64,000 nt of DNA from contig NZ_FUWG01000010.1 of NCBI RefSeq assembly GCF_900167145.1, positions 1 to 64,000 of the forward strand, read 5' to 3'. This document shows, piece after piece, positions 25,253 through 34,097 of the stretch (within the stretch, counting starts at the first letter, position 1; each line of letters opens with the position of its first letter). The notes under the pieces were generated by a model, which was not told where the DNA came from, did no database searches, and saw only the letters and a list, made by a program, of their open reading frames with translations. The DNA comes from Treponema porcinum (GTDB lineage Bacteria; Spirochaetota; Spirochaetia; Treponematales; Treponemataceae). Both the position numbers and the translations under genes were made by a program.

Positions 25253-26866
25253 ATGAAAAAACTGTTTAAGACTCCAAAAATCACCCAGCGGATAATACGA
25301 AGTGCAATCATTCTTGGTTTTATTCTTGCCTCCTCAATTACGCTTATAGGCTACAGCCAGTTTACGAGGATATTCACCGTTCAGTACAACAACTACATTA
25401 TGTCAATCGCACAAACTGCACGCGCCTGCCTTGAACCGGATAAAATAGAACAATATTATGTAACAAATCAAAAGGACGAAGCCTACGAAAAAGTAGAAAA
25501 AATCCTGATTGACCTTACGGAAAAATTTGACCTTACGTTTTCTTATGTTTCTTATGTAGAAGCTCCAGACTACACAAAAATTCATTATATTTTTGATACA
25601 GTAAACTCAAAATCAAAATGGACGCCTTACGAACTTGGCTACACAGAAAGTTATATAGAAGAAAACTACAATAAAAGTGCAAAAGCCGTTTTTGAAGCCG
25701 GAACACCGTCCGTCCGTCACACTTTCAAGACCCGCTCCGGTTCGCACATTACGGCAATGGTTCCTGTTACAAATTCGCAAAGAAAAATCGTAGCAGTTCT
25801 TGGCGTACAAAAATCAATGCAGGAATTTGTAGATGCAAGAAAGCATTATCTTCTTATAACAACAATTGCAGAAATAATCATAGCAATTCTGTTTATCATA
25901 GTTATTACGGCTGCGTCAGACCATTCAATCATAAAGCCACTTATGGAAATTACAAAAGAAGCAGGGCGTTTTGCAGAAGAAAACAAAACAGCACCGGGCT
26001 GGATTGAAAAAATCAAAAACAAGGACGAAATAAAAACCCTTGCCCGCTCCGTAGAAAAAATGGAAGACGAAATCATTGCTTATATAGAAAACCTCACTTC
26101 CGTTACGGCAGAAAAGGAACGCATAAGCACGGAACTGAACGTTGCCCACCAAATTCAGGCAGATATGCTTCCAAGCCTGTACCCGGCATTCCCTGCGCGA
26201 AAAGATTTTGACCTTTTTGCAAGCATGACTCCGGCAAAGGAAGTTGGCGGCGATTTATACGATTATCTTCTATTAGATAAGGATCACCTTATGCTTGTAG
26301 TAGGCGATGTTTCCGGAAAAGGCGTTCCGGCTTCGCTTTTTATGGTCATTACAAAAACGCTTTTATCATCTCACGCAATACAGAATATGTCTCCAAAGCA
26401 GATTTTTGAAACGACTAATTCACAGCTTTGCCAGAACAATGAAACGGGAATGTTCGTAACATGCTGGCTTGGAATCCTTACAATAAGCACAGGAAAGCTT
26501 ACTTTTGTAAACGCAGGTCACCCCGACCCGATATGGTATCATGACGGAGAATTTAAGCCGGTGGTAACAAAACCGAATCTTGTACTTGCTGCCCTTCCGC
26601 AGACAGTATACAAAGAGCATACGATTACGATGAACAGGGGCGACAGGCTTTTTATCTACACGGACGGCGTTTCTGAAGCAACCGATGCAGATAACAACCT
26701 TTACGGCAACGAAAGAATCCTTAAAACCCTCCCGGAAACTCTTTCAATGAACACGCACGAATCTATCGGTTACATGAAAAAATCAATTGACGATTTTACC
26801 GGAAGCGCACCTCAGTTTGACGACATTACGATGATGGAACTTATTCTTGACACGCCGATAGCGTAA
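25253..26866 (+). CDS. Membrane-bound SpoIIE/RsbU-type PP2C phosphatase with HAMP linker
   Basis: 537 residues. Membrane segment at about 17-37, an extracytoplasmic sensor region (about 40-195), second membrane segment (about 200-222), HAMP-like linker, coiled coil, then a PPM/SpoIIE phosphatase with its metal ligands: AKEVGGDLYDY, VVGDVSGKGVPASLFM, FVNAGHPDPIWYHDG, LFIYTDGVSEA and FDDITMMEL. It should dephosphorylate an anti-sigma-factor antagonist (STAS protein) in response to an outside signal. Start taken at the ATG preceded by AGAGGAAACA. It forms an operon with the HATPase gene 24 bases downstream. Confidence 0.92.
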   Translation: MKKLFKTPKITQRIIRSAIILGFILASSITLIGYSQFTRIFTVQYNNYIMSIAQTARACLEPDKIEQYYVTNQKDEAYEKVEKILIDLTEKFDLTFSYVSYVEAPDYTKIHYIFDTVNSKSKWTPYELGYTESYIEENYNKSAKAVFEAGTPSVRHTFKTRSGSHITAMVPVTNSQRKIVAVLGVQKSMQEFVDARKHYLLITTIAEIIIAILFIIVITAASDHSIIKPLMEITKEAGRFAEENKTAPGWIEKIKNKDEIKTLARSVEKMEDEIIAYIENLTSVTAEKERISTELNVAHQIQADMLPSLYPAFPARKDFDLFASMTPAKEVGGDLYDYLLLDKDHLMLVVGDVSGKGVPASLFMVITKTLLSSHAIQNMSPKQIFETTNSQLCQNNETGMFVTCWLGILTISTGKLTFVNAGHPDPIWYHDGEFKPVVTKPNLVLAALPQTVYKEHTITMNRGDRLFIYTDGVSEATDADNNLYGNERILKTLPETLSMNTHESIGYMKKSIDDFTGSAPQFDDITMMELILDTPIA

Positions 26867-26890
26867 AAAAGGATGCAGGGAGAAAAAAAC

Positions 26891-27310
26891 ATGCCTGTAA
26901 AAATATTTGAAGCAGCAGACGAAAATCTTGAAGCTGTGAATGATTTTATTCACGAACAGATAAAACCTTTTTCCTGCCATAGCCAGACTCTTTTTCAAAT
27001 TGATTTGGCAGTAGAAGAAATTTTCGTAAACATTTCTCATTATGCCTACAGCCCGGACAAAGGCACGGTACAGATTGACTGTTCGGTGGAAAAAACTTCA
27101 GATGCGCCGGCAAAACTTACAGTTTCGTTTACGGACAGCGGAAAAGCATTTAATCCGCTTGAAAAGCCAGACCCCGACATTACGGCATCAGTAGAAGAGC
27201 GCGAAATCGGGGGACTTGGAATTTTTCTTACAAAAAAATATATGGACACGGTTTCCTACGTCCGCAAGAATAACCGGAATGTCCTTACAATTACAAAAAC
27301 TATCTCTTGA
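26891..27310 (+). CDS. Anti-sigma factor-type serine kinase (RsbW-like HATPase)
   Basis: 139 residues of the RsbW/SpoIIAB-type GHKL fold: N box AVEEIFVNISHYAY, G1 box FTDSGKAFNP, G2 box EIGGLGIFLTKKYMD. In partner-switching systems it phosphorylates the STAS antagonist and holds the target regulator. No sigma factor gene is adjacent, so the output could be a sigma factor elsewhere or a non-sigma target. Start at the ATG with GGGAG eight bases upstream. The 3' end overlaps the convergent STAS gene by 11 bases. Confidence 0.88.
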   Translation: MPVKIFEAADENLEAVNDFIHEQIKPFSCHSQTLFQIDLAVEEIFVNISHYAYSPDKGTVQIDCSVEKTSDAPAKLTVSFTDSGKAFNPLEKPDPDITASVEEREIGGLGIFLTKKYMDTVSYVRKNNRNVLTITKTIS

Positions 27311-27599
27311 TGTTCAGAATGCCAGCCATTCCGGTAGCTTCAAACACCTGCATGCAGAACGCACTCGGACTTTTTATGATTACGCGCTTTTCCGTTCCTG
27401 CCATTTTCTGAGTAGCAAGAATAACGCGAAGCCCTGCACTGGACATATATTCTACCGCAGACAGATTAAGCGTAAGTTCTATAACGCGCGAAAAATATTC
27501 TTTTATTCTGTTTTCAAGGATAGGAGCCGTATTTGTATCAAGCCGTCCTTCTACAAAAAGTTCAAGCGAAACACCATTTAACTGTTCTTTTATAGTCAT
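27300..27599 (-). CDS. STAS-domain anti-sigma factor antagonist
   Basis: 99 residues, single STAS domain. The regulatory serine motif is EYMSSAGLRVIL, matching the SpoIIAA/RsbV phosphosite (DSSG-like, here SSAG). It is the natural substrate of the neighbouring kinase and phosphatase. It is encoded on the opposite strand, converging on the kinase gene, with its own strong promoter, so antagonist supply is set separately from the other two. No Shine-Dalgarno; -10 six bases from the ATG. Confidence 0.9.
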   Translation of the reverse strand: MTIKEQLNGVSLELFVEGRLDTNTAPILENRIKEYFSRVIELTLNLSAVEYMSSAGLRVILATQKMAGTEKRVIIKSPSAFCMQVFEATGMAGILNIKR

Positions 27600-27605
27600 G
27601 CCTTT

Positions 27606-27634
27606 ATTATAGAGCCTTTTTTTTTCATTGTAAA
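27606..27634 (-). promoter_or_regulatory. STAS gene promoter, leaderless; back-to-back with the SUMF1 gene promoter
   Basis: -35 TTTACA (27629-27634), 17-base spacer, -10 TATAAT (27606-27611), six bases to the ATG at 27599. Its -35 overlaps the -35 (TTGTAA, 27628-27633) of a plus-strand promoter, so the two should compete for polymerase. Confidence 0.75.
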
Positions 27635-27655
27635 GTTTTGAATAAATGTTATAAT
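27628..27655 (+). promoter_or_regulatory. Promoter of the zinc-ribbon SUMF1-like gene
   Basis: -35 TTGTAA (27628-27633), 16-base spacer, -10 TATAAT (27650-27655). Leader of about 30 bases with GAAGGGA before the ATG at 27694. Confidence 0.65.
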
Positions 27656-27693
27656 AATGGAAGAAATATTTTACAACGAGAAGGGAATTAACT

Positions 27694-28626
27694 ATGCCTA
27701 CCTGTATAAAATGCGGTTCACAGATTCAAGGCACAAATGTCTGCCCTGTTTGCAAAACGCCGGTTACACAGATTACAAAATGTTCCAACTGCAGTGCAGA
27801 ATTTTCACAGACTTTTAACTTCTGCCCGATATGCGGAACTCCGCTTGCACGAAAAGAACAGCCGGAACTTGTAAAATCTTCTCAGGTAGAAATGAAAATG
27901 ATTGCCATCCGCGGCGGGGAATTTATTATGGGTGACAGCACAACCGGCACTCAAAAAGTCCATATCGCTTCGTTCAGTATGTCAAACATTCCTGTACCGC
28001 AGTATTTATATAGAAAGATAACCGGAACAAATCCGTCAAAAATTCAGGACGCACTCCACCCTGTAGAAAACGTCAGCTGGTACGATGCAATTATATTCTG
28101 CAATATGCTAAGCGAAGTTTACGGCCGCTCGCCGTGCTATAAAGTAGGCTCTATAACAGACCTTTCAAAAATTCAGCAGGGAAGTACGTTATGGAAAAAC
28201 GTAACCTGTAACTTTGCGCTGAACGGTTTTCGCCTTCCTACGGAAGCAGAATGGGAATTTGCCGCACGCGGAGGAACATTGCACGAACCGTACAAATATG
28301 CCGGAAGCAACAGCATAGACGAAGTAGCGTGGTATGGTGAAAACAGCAACATTTCCACACATCAGGTATGTCAGAAAAAACCGAACGCACTGGGACTTTA
28401 CGATATGTGCGGCAACGTTGAAGAATGGTGCTGGGATTTTTACGAAGAATACGGACTTGCAGAACTGCGCAATCCTTGCGGCCCTAATGAAGGAACTCTC
28501 CGCATAAAGCGCGGCGGAAGCTGGCTTGACGACGACATACAGTGTACCGCAACATTCCGCTCACGCTCCGCACCTAACGGAAAAGGAAGCAATCTGGGAT
28601 TTAGAATTTGCTTCTGCGGAATGTAA
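27694..28626 (+). CDS. Zinc-ribbon protein with SUMF1/formylglycine-generating-enzyme-like domain
   Basis: 310 residues. The first 47 hold two zinc ribbons (CxxC pairs at 4/7, 17/20, 30/33, 44/47). Residues about 65-310 are a SUMF1 domain: MIAIRGGEFIMGD, HPVENVSWYDAIIFCNMLSE, FRLPTEAEWEFAARGG, GNVEEWCWDFY, RIKRGGSW and NLGFRICF. True FGE enzymes have two catalytic cysteines (CxxxxC) just after RGGS-W/F; here the first is Asp (LDDDIQC) and only the second remains. It is therefore more likely a binding or scaffold relative than a sulfatase activator; no sulfatase gene is nearby. Cytoplasmic (no signal peptide). Confidence 0.88.
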   Translation: MPTCIKCGSQIQGTNVCPVCKTPVTQITKCSNCSAEFSQTFNFCPICGTPLARKEQPELVKSSQVEMKMIAIRGGEFIMGDSTTGTQKVHIASFSMSNIPVPQYLYRKITGTNPSKIQDALHPVENVSWYDAIIFCNMLSEVYGRSPCYKVGSITDLSKIQQGSTLWKNVTCNFALNGFRLPTEAEWEFAARGGTLHEPYKYAGSNSIDEVAWYGENSNISTHQVCQKKPNALGLYDMCGNVEEWCWDFYEEYGLAELRNPCGPNEGTLRIKRGGSWLDDDIQCTATFRSRSAPNGKGSNLGFRICFCGM

Positions 28627-28678
28627 CAAAACACCCTGCACAGACACGACCACTACAATTCAGATACGCATAATTCTG

Positions 28679-28707
28679 TTGTTATAATAAGAAAAATATG
28701 TTATAAT
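28679..28707 (+). promoter_or_regulatory. Promoter of the lipoprotein pair
   Basis: -35 TTGTTA (28679-28684), 17-base spacer, -10 TATAAT (28702-28707). The transcript would carry the palindrome at 28723-28768 in a leader of about 120 bases before a CGGAGG Shine-Dalgarno. Confidence 0.7.
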
Positions 28708-28722
28708 TTCCGCATAATTTAT

Positions 28723-28768
28723 AGGTTAACACTGAAAAAATCCTCAATAGGATTTATTCAGTGTTTCC
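28723..28768 (+). repeat. Palindromic element, copy 1 (in lipoprotein leader)
   Basis: Arms AACACTGAA / TTCAGTGTT enclosing AATCCT / AGGATT with loop CAAT. The same element occurs in opposite orientation at 34697-34741 (one A shorter). It sits between promoter and start codon, so its RNA hairpin may affect expression. Confidence 0.75.
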
Positions 28769-28835
28769 ATAGTATTACTTTCTTATTCTCAGCAGCTGTT
28801 CACACCCACCCGCATTTTGTATCACGGAGGACAAA

Positions 28836-29600
28836 ATGAAAAAAACAACCTGTTTCATTTCACTGGCAATTGCAGCACTGTTTGTTTCCTGTTCAAGTAC
28901 GACAGATGATGCAAGCATTTCACTTTCAGTTCCACGGGAACTTACCCAGACTGTATTGAAAAATTCTGACGGTACGGATGCTCAGAAATACCCTGTTCAA
29001 AAACTAGAATGTACGCTTAAAGACAGCAGCAATAAGGAAATTGCTTCAGAGTCTGTAGAACTTAACGGCGAAAAGAATAACGTCATCACTTTCAGTGAAA
29101 TTCCGGCAGGAACGAAAGTTTCTGTTTCTGCAACTATATACGGTTCTTTAACGAAAAGCAAAAATGAACCTGAATACCGCCTGTATGCAGGAGAATCAGA
29201 CAAAATAACCGTTAAGCCCGGAAACAACACAATCACCCTTAAACTGGAAAAAATTGAAGATTTTGCAGGGATTTCTATTGACGGAATTGAAAACATTGTT
29301 CTTGAAGTAACTTATAAAAATGATACAGATGAAACAGTTACCGTTACAGACGAAGGAGAATTTTTTTCTTTTGCACTTCCGTTTACCGCAAAGCTTTCAC
29401 GTCTGCCTGCATCTTCAGATGAAATAACCGTAACCTGGTTACTGAACGGTAATGAACAGAGTGCACAAGAAGGAAATCCTTTTACACTTCTGATTACCGC
29501 AAAATCCAACATTCTGTCTGGAAATAACACGCTGATTGCAAAAATAACATACGGCAGCCAGATTATTACAAGAACACAGTCATTCACACTGGCTGAATAA
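28836..29600 (+). CDS. Lipoprotein of unknown function
   Basis: 254 residues. Lipoprotein signal ends at LFVSC (Cys19). The mature part is beta-rich with two similar stretches that look like Ig-like or fibronectin-like units (EIPAGTKVSVSATIYGS; VTWLLNGNEQSAQEGNPF). No enzyme motif. It is 22 bases ahead of a second, much larger lipoprotein with the same style of sequence, so both are probably surface or periplasmic partners. Good Shine-Dalgarno (GGAGG at six bases). Confidence 0.78.
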   Translation: MKKTTCFISLAIAALFVSCSSTTDDASISLSVPRELTQTVLKNSDGTDAQKYPVQKLECTLKDSSNKEIASESVELNGEKNNVITFSEIPAGTKVSVSATIYGSLTKSKNEPEYRLYAGESDKITVKPGNNTITLKLEKIEDFAGISIDGIENIVLEVTYKNDTDETVTVTDEGEFFSFALPFTAKLSRLPASSDEITVTWLLNGNEQSAQEGNPFTLLITAKSNILSGNNTLIAKITYGSQIITRTQSFTLAE

Positions 29601-29622
29601 ACGCATATACAGGGGAACATTT

Positions 29623-32556
29623 ATGAAAAAACATAATGTCTTTTTACTTTTTACAAGCATTACGGCACTTTTATTCTGTGCCTGTTCATCAGAACTAAAA
29701 GAAAAAGAAAACGCTTCTTCAAAGCCAGGAACAGTTACCCTTTCCATTGCAAACGATACGCAAAGGACAATTTCTCCTGCATCAGATATTTCGTATAAGG
29801 ACGTAAGCGAATGGACTGTTACGTTTGAAGACATAACTAAATCGCGCTCAGAAAAATATAACGATATTGTAAAAACAGTTTCTTTTTCTGAAAGCGCAAA
29901 TCAGCAAATACAGCTTCCGCTTGGAACATACAATGTAACTCTTAACGGAACGGCAAATAATGATACGTCAGGAGAAACTGCAACAACACAGCCAGTTCCT
30001 TTTTACGGAGAAAGTACCGTTACCGTAGAAAACGGTAAATCTGCCAGCATAAGCGTATTTGTTGCGCCAAAGAAATCTGATGGTGGAAAAGGTTCTTTTA
30101 ATTTTACGGTTACAACAAGTGGTGAATTTGGAAATTATACACCTATTGTTTCTGGTAATTATTTCACTGTAAGTCTTACACCTTATGGAGGTGAAAATCC
30201 TGTCGCTACTTGGACTCCAACAGAAATATCTCATAGTGCATCTGTAACTGAAGCTGGAAGTACTTATTCATTTTCGGTTTCTTCAGGCACACCAGAATCA
30301 ATTCCTTCTGGTTTTTATACACTTTCTATTAAATATACATGGGTCGTTGGTGAAGATTCAGTCGGACAACTTTTAACAAAAACAAAAGAAATTTTCTATC
30401 CGTATCATGACTTCCTTGTAGAAATCGTTGACGGACTTGAAACAAAAGGTTCAGCAGATATAACAGTTTCCCTTGAAGATTCAAAAACTTATTATGCAAC
30501 AAAAGGCGAAACAATAGGAAACGGTGCTTTTGAATCAATGCCTAAAAACCTTGACGAACTGCTTGTTGATATAAACAGAACGACTATTTCTACGGCAAAT
30601 ATTTATATAGTAGATGAAGTACTGACAGATGAAACATCAACATCGTACCCGGAAATTGATGTTTCAAAAGTAAATGCAACAGGAAAAACATACTGCATTT
30701 ATACAAAAAGCGAAAAGACCCAAGAATATAACAGCACTCCTTGTTACACGATTACAGGTGCAGCTGTAGAGGGTGATGAGCCGACTATTGATATAGAGCG
30801 ATCTGTAACTACTGTTACACTGAAAAACAGTCAATCTTCTAGTGGAATTAGTGGAAGCGCAAAAATAGTTGCATTAGGAAGCCCTGAATTTGTTTTGAAA
30901 GATAATACATCTGTATTTATTGACCTTACAGATCAGAACAATCAAATAGCGTGTACAACAATATGTATGCCTCCTGATTCTACTACTTTTGACAGTTATT
31001 ATGTAGAAAATCCTTGCGTTACAGTTAAAAATCATAGTACTTCTTCAACAAGTTTTAGAGTTTCTATAGAACAATCTCTTTCAAACTCATATAGCGTTGT
31101 AACTAATTCTTCAGACGACGAAACCTATAAAACAACAAACTTCTATATCATACCTAGTTATGCAACTGGGGTTTCCGTTGAAGGAATTCCTAACTACAGC
31201 CTTGCAGTTACAAAAGACGGTGTTGATGTTACAAAAGGCACACTGCTTTATGCCGGAGACACAGTTGTAATTACAGCAACACCAGAAGCTGGAGCTACGT
31301 TTGCACAAGACACAACATTTGCATGGTTTGTTAACGGTGAACAGGTTGAAGCTAATAAAGATGATCCTAAGTCATGTAGTATACGAATTGGTGTGACTGG
31401 AGATTCAGGTGTTGATAATAGAATTATTTGTCTTGTTGGATACAACGGAGAGTATGCAACAGTTCAAACTACCTTGACTGCGGTAGAACAGACGGCATTA
31501 CTTTATACAAAATATGGTCTTGGATATGCAGAACTTGCAAGTTTGAATGCAAACCCCAATCTTTCATGGATTCTTTCTGATGCCATAATCAGTGATTTCT
31601 GTATAGATACAAAAACAAATGATGCATATATCATTTATGCAGCTGGAAATGGTAATCCATATATTGAAAAAGCAACATATTATCACGCAAATACAGATAT
31701 GCATTATGCATCTGTAGATTATGCTTCTTCTTTTAAACCAAATCTTATAAGAATGGGTAATGACAATAAATTATATGTAAAATTTAGTTTAATCAGTGAC
31801 GGTATGGCATTTGGTATTGTTGATCTACTCCCTAATGAGACTGGTACTCAAGGTGCTGCGAACATTCCACAACATCTAAAAATGAGTGAAGTTTCAGTCA
31901 CAGACCAAATTATGTCATTCTGCGTAGATGATGCTGGAATAATGTACATAACATATAAAGATTCAGAAAGCAATATATTGCTTGCAAAATTTTCAATTAC
32001 TGAGGGTGTATTAACGAAACAAAATAGTATAACACTCGCTACGATTTCAAACACTGATAATAGCGTTACAAGTAATTATCTTCCTGCAAATATCTCTTCT
32101 AACATAACAATTACAGATATGCATTATGAAGACGGATATATTTATCTTATTGTACGTGATGTTTTTATTGATTATTTAACACCAACAGATTCAGTTCGCA
32201 GTTTAGGTGGTGTATGCAAAATAAAAGCAGAAGATCTTACGTTGGCAGATAGCACAAATCCATTGATTGGCTGGGCAGACACACAACTTATTATAACAGA
32301 AAATGTTTATAATTATAAACATAATGAAGAAACACAAAACTACTTCTATGGACCACAAAAAATTATTGCCATTAAGCCAAAAGAAATAGTAATTGCCGAT
32401 GACGGTGCTTCTATAGAGAATTCTAAGATGCATCAAGAAAATCGCGTTGTATTATTCAATCTTGAAACAAATTCAATAACCGGTGTAAAAACTTCTCCAA
32501 AAGAGTTCTACTTCTCTACAAGTGGCGGAGACAATACGAATTATAAGCCAAATTAA
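29623..32556 (+). CDS. Large beta-rich lipoprotein, probably surface exposed
   Basis: 977 residues; lipobox LFCAC (Cys21). Mature N-terminus resembles the 254-residue neighbour (TVTLSIANDTQRTISPA; LPLGTYNVTLNGTAN). Middle contains repeated Ig-like strands (GDTVVITATPEAGATFAQD; TFAWFVNGEQVEANKDD). The C-terminal 350 residues have regularly spaced blocks (FCIDTKTNDAYIIYAAG; FCVDDAGIMYITYKDSES) like propeller or repeat blades. No known domain is certain. From about 30.05 kb the DNA is clearly more AT-rich than housekeeping genes here, hinting at transfer or fast change. Adhesin or nutrient-binding role is a guess. Ends at the 32564 terminator. Confidence 0.78.
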   Translation: MKKHNVFLLFTSITALLFCACSSELKEKENASSKPGTVTLSIANDTQRTISPASDISYKDVSEWTVTFEDITKSRSEKYNDIVKTVSFSESANQQIQLPLGTYNVTLNGTANNDTSGETATTQPVPFYGESTVTVENGKSASISVFVAPKKSDGGKGSFNFTVTTSGEFGNYTPIVSGNYFTVSLTPYGGENPVATWTPTEISHSASVTEAGSTYSFSVSSGTPESIPSGFYTLSIKYTWVVGEDSVGQLLTKTKEIFYPYHDFLVEIVDGLETKGSADITVSLEDSKTYYATKGETIGNGAFESMPKNLDELLVDINRTTISTANIYIVDEVLTDETSTSYPEIDVSKVNATGKTYCIYTKSEKTQEYNSTPCYTITGAAVEGDEPTIDIERSVTTVTLKNSQSSSGISGSAKIVALGSPEFVLKDNTSVFIDLTDQNNQIACTTICMPPDSTTFDSYYVENPCVTVKNHSTSSTSFRVSIEQSLSNSYSVVTNSSDDETYKTTNFYIIPSYATGVSVEGIPNYSLAVTKDGVDVTKGTLLYAGDTVVITATPEAGATFAQDTTFAWFVNGEQVEANKDDPKSCSIRIGVTGDSGVDNRIICLVGYNGEYATVQTTLTAVEQTALLYTKYGLGYAELASLNANPNLSWILSDAIISDFCIDTKTNDAYIIYAAGNGNPYIEKATYYHANTDMHYASVDYASSFKPNLIRMGNDNKLYVKFSLISDGMAFGIVDLLPNETGTQGAANIPQHLKMSEVSVTDQIMSFCVDDAGIMYITYKDSESNILLAKFSITEGVLTKQNSITLATISNTDNSVTSNYLPANISSNITITDMHYEDGYIYLIVRDVFIDYLTPTDSVRSLGGVCKIKAEDLTLADSTNPLIGWADTQLIITENVYNYKHNEETQNYFYGPQKIIAIKPKEIVIADDGASIENSKMHQENRVVLFNLETNSITGVKTSPKEFYFSTSGGDNTNYKPN

Positions 32557-32563
32557 TAATCAC

Positions 32564-32597
32564 AACCGCCTGGTTTTCAAAACCGGGCGGTTTTTTT
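32564..32597 (+). terminator. Terminator of the lipoprotein operon
   Basis: AACCGCC/GGCGGTT outer and GGTTTT/AACC inner pairing with seven trailing T residues. Confidence 0.88.
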
Positions 32598-32648
32598 ACC
32601 TCTGTTCTTCACTTAAAAAACTTACGCAAATCTGTTTGTAAGCTGACT

Positions 32649-32790
32649 GCTGATTAGTTAATCAGCATACTGCTTACTAACCTTATAAGCACACCGCTGA
32701 TTAGTTAATCAGCACACCACTTACTAGACTAGGAAGCAGGGTACTTTCTAGTCTAATCAGTAGCCCCTTTACTAGTCTAGTAAGGGGGCT
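32649..32790. repeat. Cluster of short palindromes
   Basis: An 18-bp palindrome (arms GCTGATTA/TAATCAGC) occurs twice, at 32649-32666 and 32695-32712. Next to it are CTTACTAGACTAGG (32719-32733 region) and a larger hairpin 32762-32790 with arms AGCCCC..TACTAG / CTAGTA..GGGGCT. Nothing codes here. The arms share TTAATCAGCA with the 34788 palindrome family. Confidence 0.65.
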
Positions 32791-33036
32791 GTTATACGGA
32801 GAGCTTACTGCCTGCACAATGGATTTATTATGGACAGTCTTACGGATTTATTTACATTACGATTACGGATATATACAGGGCAGTAACATTACACTATTGC
32901 TGGCAAAACAATAACTAAAACCATTCCTGATAACTGTATTTACAAGAGATGCTTTTTTTTTAATAGATAAAATATAGAATAGCAAATGCTGATTAGTATC
33001 CGAAAACAAAGAAACACTGAATGTATCTAAAACAAC
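32791..33036. other. Non-coding AT-rich stretch
   Basis: Part of the 563-base gap between the lipoprotein and the aldolase gene. No gene, RNA or promoter was recognised. A fragment GAAACACTGAAT near 33010 resembles one arm of the 28723/34697 palindromic element. Confidence 0.4.
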
Positions 33037-33076
33037 AAATGCCCGGCTTCATTTTACAATGAATACCGGGCATTTT
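33037..33076 (-). terminator. Terminator after the aldolase-like gene
   Basis: Ten-pair stem AAATGCCCGG/CCGGGCATTT with a 20-base loop. T-rich on both sides, so it may stop transcription from either direction. Confidence 0.75.
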
Positions 33077-33119
33077 CTTATACAGAAAAAAATCCTAAGC
33101 AAACAAAAAAACGTTCAGT

Positions 33120-34097
33120 CTATTCCTGTGCAGTCATTTCGTTGTAGAATTTTGAATAGTCAGTGCGGTTCTGCTTTGTAAAGTCGATTGCCGTGCGCGG
33201 ATGCTGGTTCAAAAGACCTGTTACAAGATACTGCAAGTCGTAGCCCCATACAACGCCGTCTTTTTTCAGCTGCATAATGTATTTTTCAACAAACGAAAGA
33301 ACCGGGAACAGGTTATACTTCGGATTGTGCAGAAAACCGATAAGATTTTCCATAGAGCAGTTTCCGGCACCGCGGCCCATTCCGTTATATGTAGCGTCAA
33401 GCCAGTCAACACCGTCACCTACAGCCTCAATCGTATTTGCAAACGCAAGCTGCTGGTTATTGTGCGCATGAAGTCCAAGCGTTTTTCCGTATTTATCCGC
33501 ATATTCCTTGTAAAGATTCACGATTCGCGCAAGCTGTTCCGGGTAAATAGAACCGAAACTATCTACTATATAAATAGTGTCAACAGGAGATTTTCCCAGC
33601 ATATCGAGCGCAACGCGTATGTCGCCTTCCTGCGCCGTTGAAATTGCCATAATGTTGCAGGTAACTTCATATCCCTTTTTCTTGGCGTCTTCTATCATTT
33701 CAATGGCGGCGGCAATCTGATGAACGTAGCAGGCAACGCGGATTACATCAAGCGGACTGTTCTTCCTGTCCTGAATGTCCTCTTTGTAGTCACAACGTCC
33801 TACGTCTGCCATTGCGGCAAGCTTGATTTTCTTTTCCGCATTTTCGCCGATAACTTTTAAAATATCTTCGTCATTCGTAAATTTCCACTTGCCGAATTCC
33901 TGAACGTCGAACATCTTTTTTGATGCCTTATAGCCGACTTCCATATAATCAACGCCGGCTTCAATGTTCGCCGTATACAGCGCCTTTACAAATTCATCTG
34001 AAAAACGGAAGCTGTTTACAAGTCCTCCGTCGCGGAGCGTTGCGTCAACAACACGCACGCCTTCCCTGTAACCTAAAAGTGAAGAAATCTCTTTCAT
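33120..34097 (-). CDS. DRE-TIM (HMGL-like) aldolase-family enzyme
   Basis: 325 residues. The N-terminal DATLRDGG motif (metal and catalytic Arg/Asp) and the HAHNN metal-binding motif (GLHAHNNQQLAFAN) define the HMG-CoA-lyase/4-hydroxy-2-oxovalerate-aldolase superfamily; NGMGRGAGNCSMENLIGFL is the usual C-terminal block. Related stand-alone proteins occur beside nucleotide-sugar or surface polysaccharide genes; here the neighbours give no pathway, so the substrate is open. The Shine-Dalgarno is CCGGGG eight bases upstream. Monocistronic. Confidence 0.85.
   Translation of the reverse strand: MKEISSLLGYREGVRVVDATLRDGGLVNSFRFSDEFVKALYTANIEAGVDYMEVGYKASKKMFDVQEFGKWKFTNDEDILKVIGENAEKKIKLAAMADVGRCDYKEDIQDRKNSPLDVIRVACYVHQIAAAIEMIEDAKKKGYEVTCNIMAISTAQEGDIRVALDMLGKSPVDTIYIVDSFGSIYPEQLARIVNLYKEYADKYGKTLGLHAHNNQQLAFANTIEAVGDGVDWLDATYNGMGRGAGNCSMENLIGFLHNPKYNLFPVLSFVEKYIMQLKKDGVVWGYDLQYLVTGLLNQHPRTAIDFTKQNRTDYSKFYNEMTAQE

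Noticed and set aside
27694..28626. Calling this gene a formylglycine-generating enzyme
   Set aside because: The first of the two catalytic cysteines is Asp and no sulfatase is nearby.
32649..32790. CRISPR array
   Set aside because: Repeats are too short, too few and not evenly spaced, and no cas genes occur in the window.
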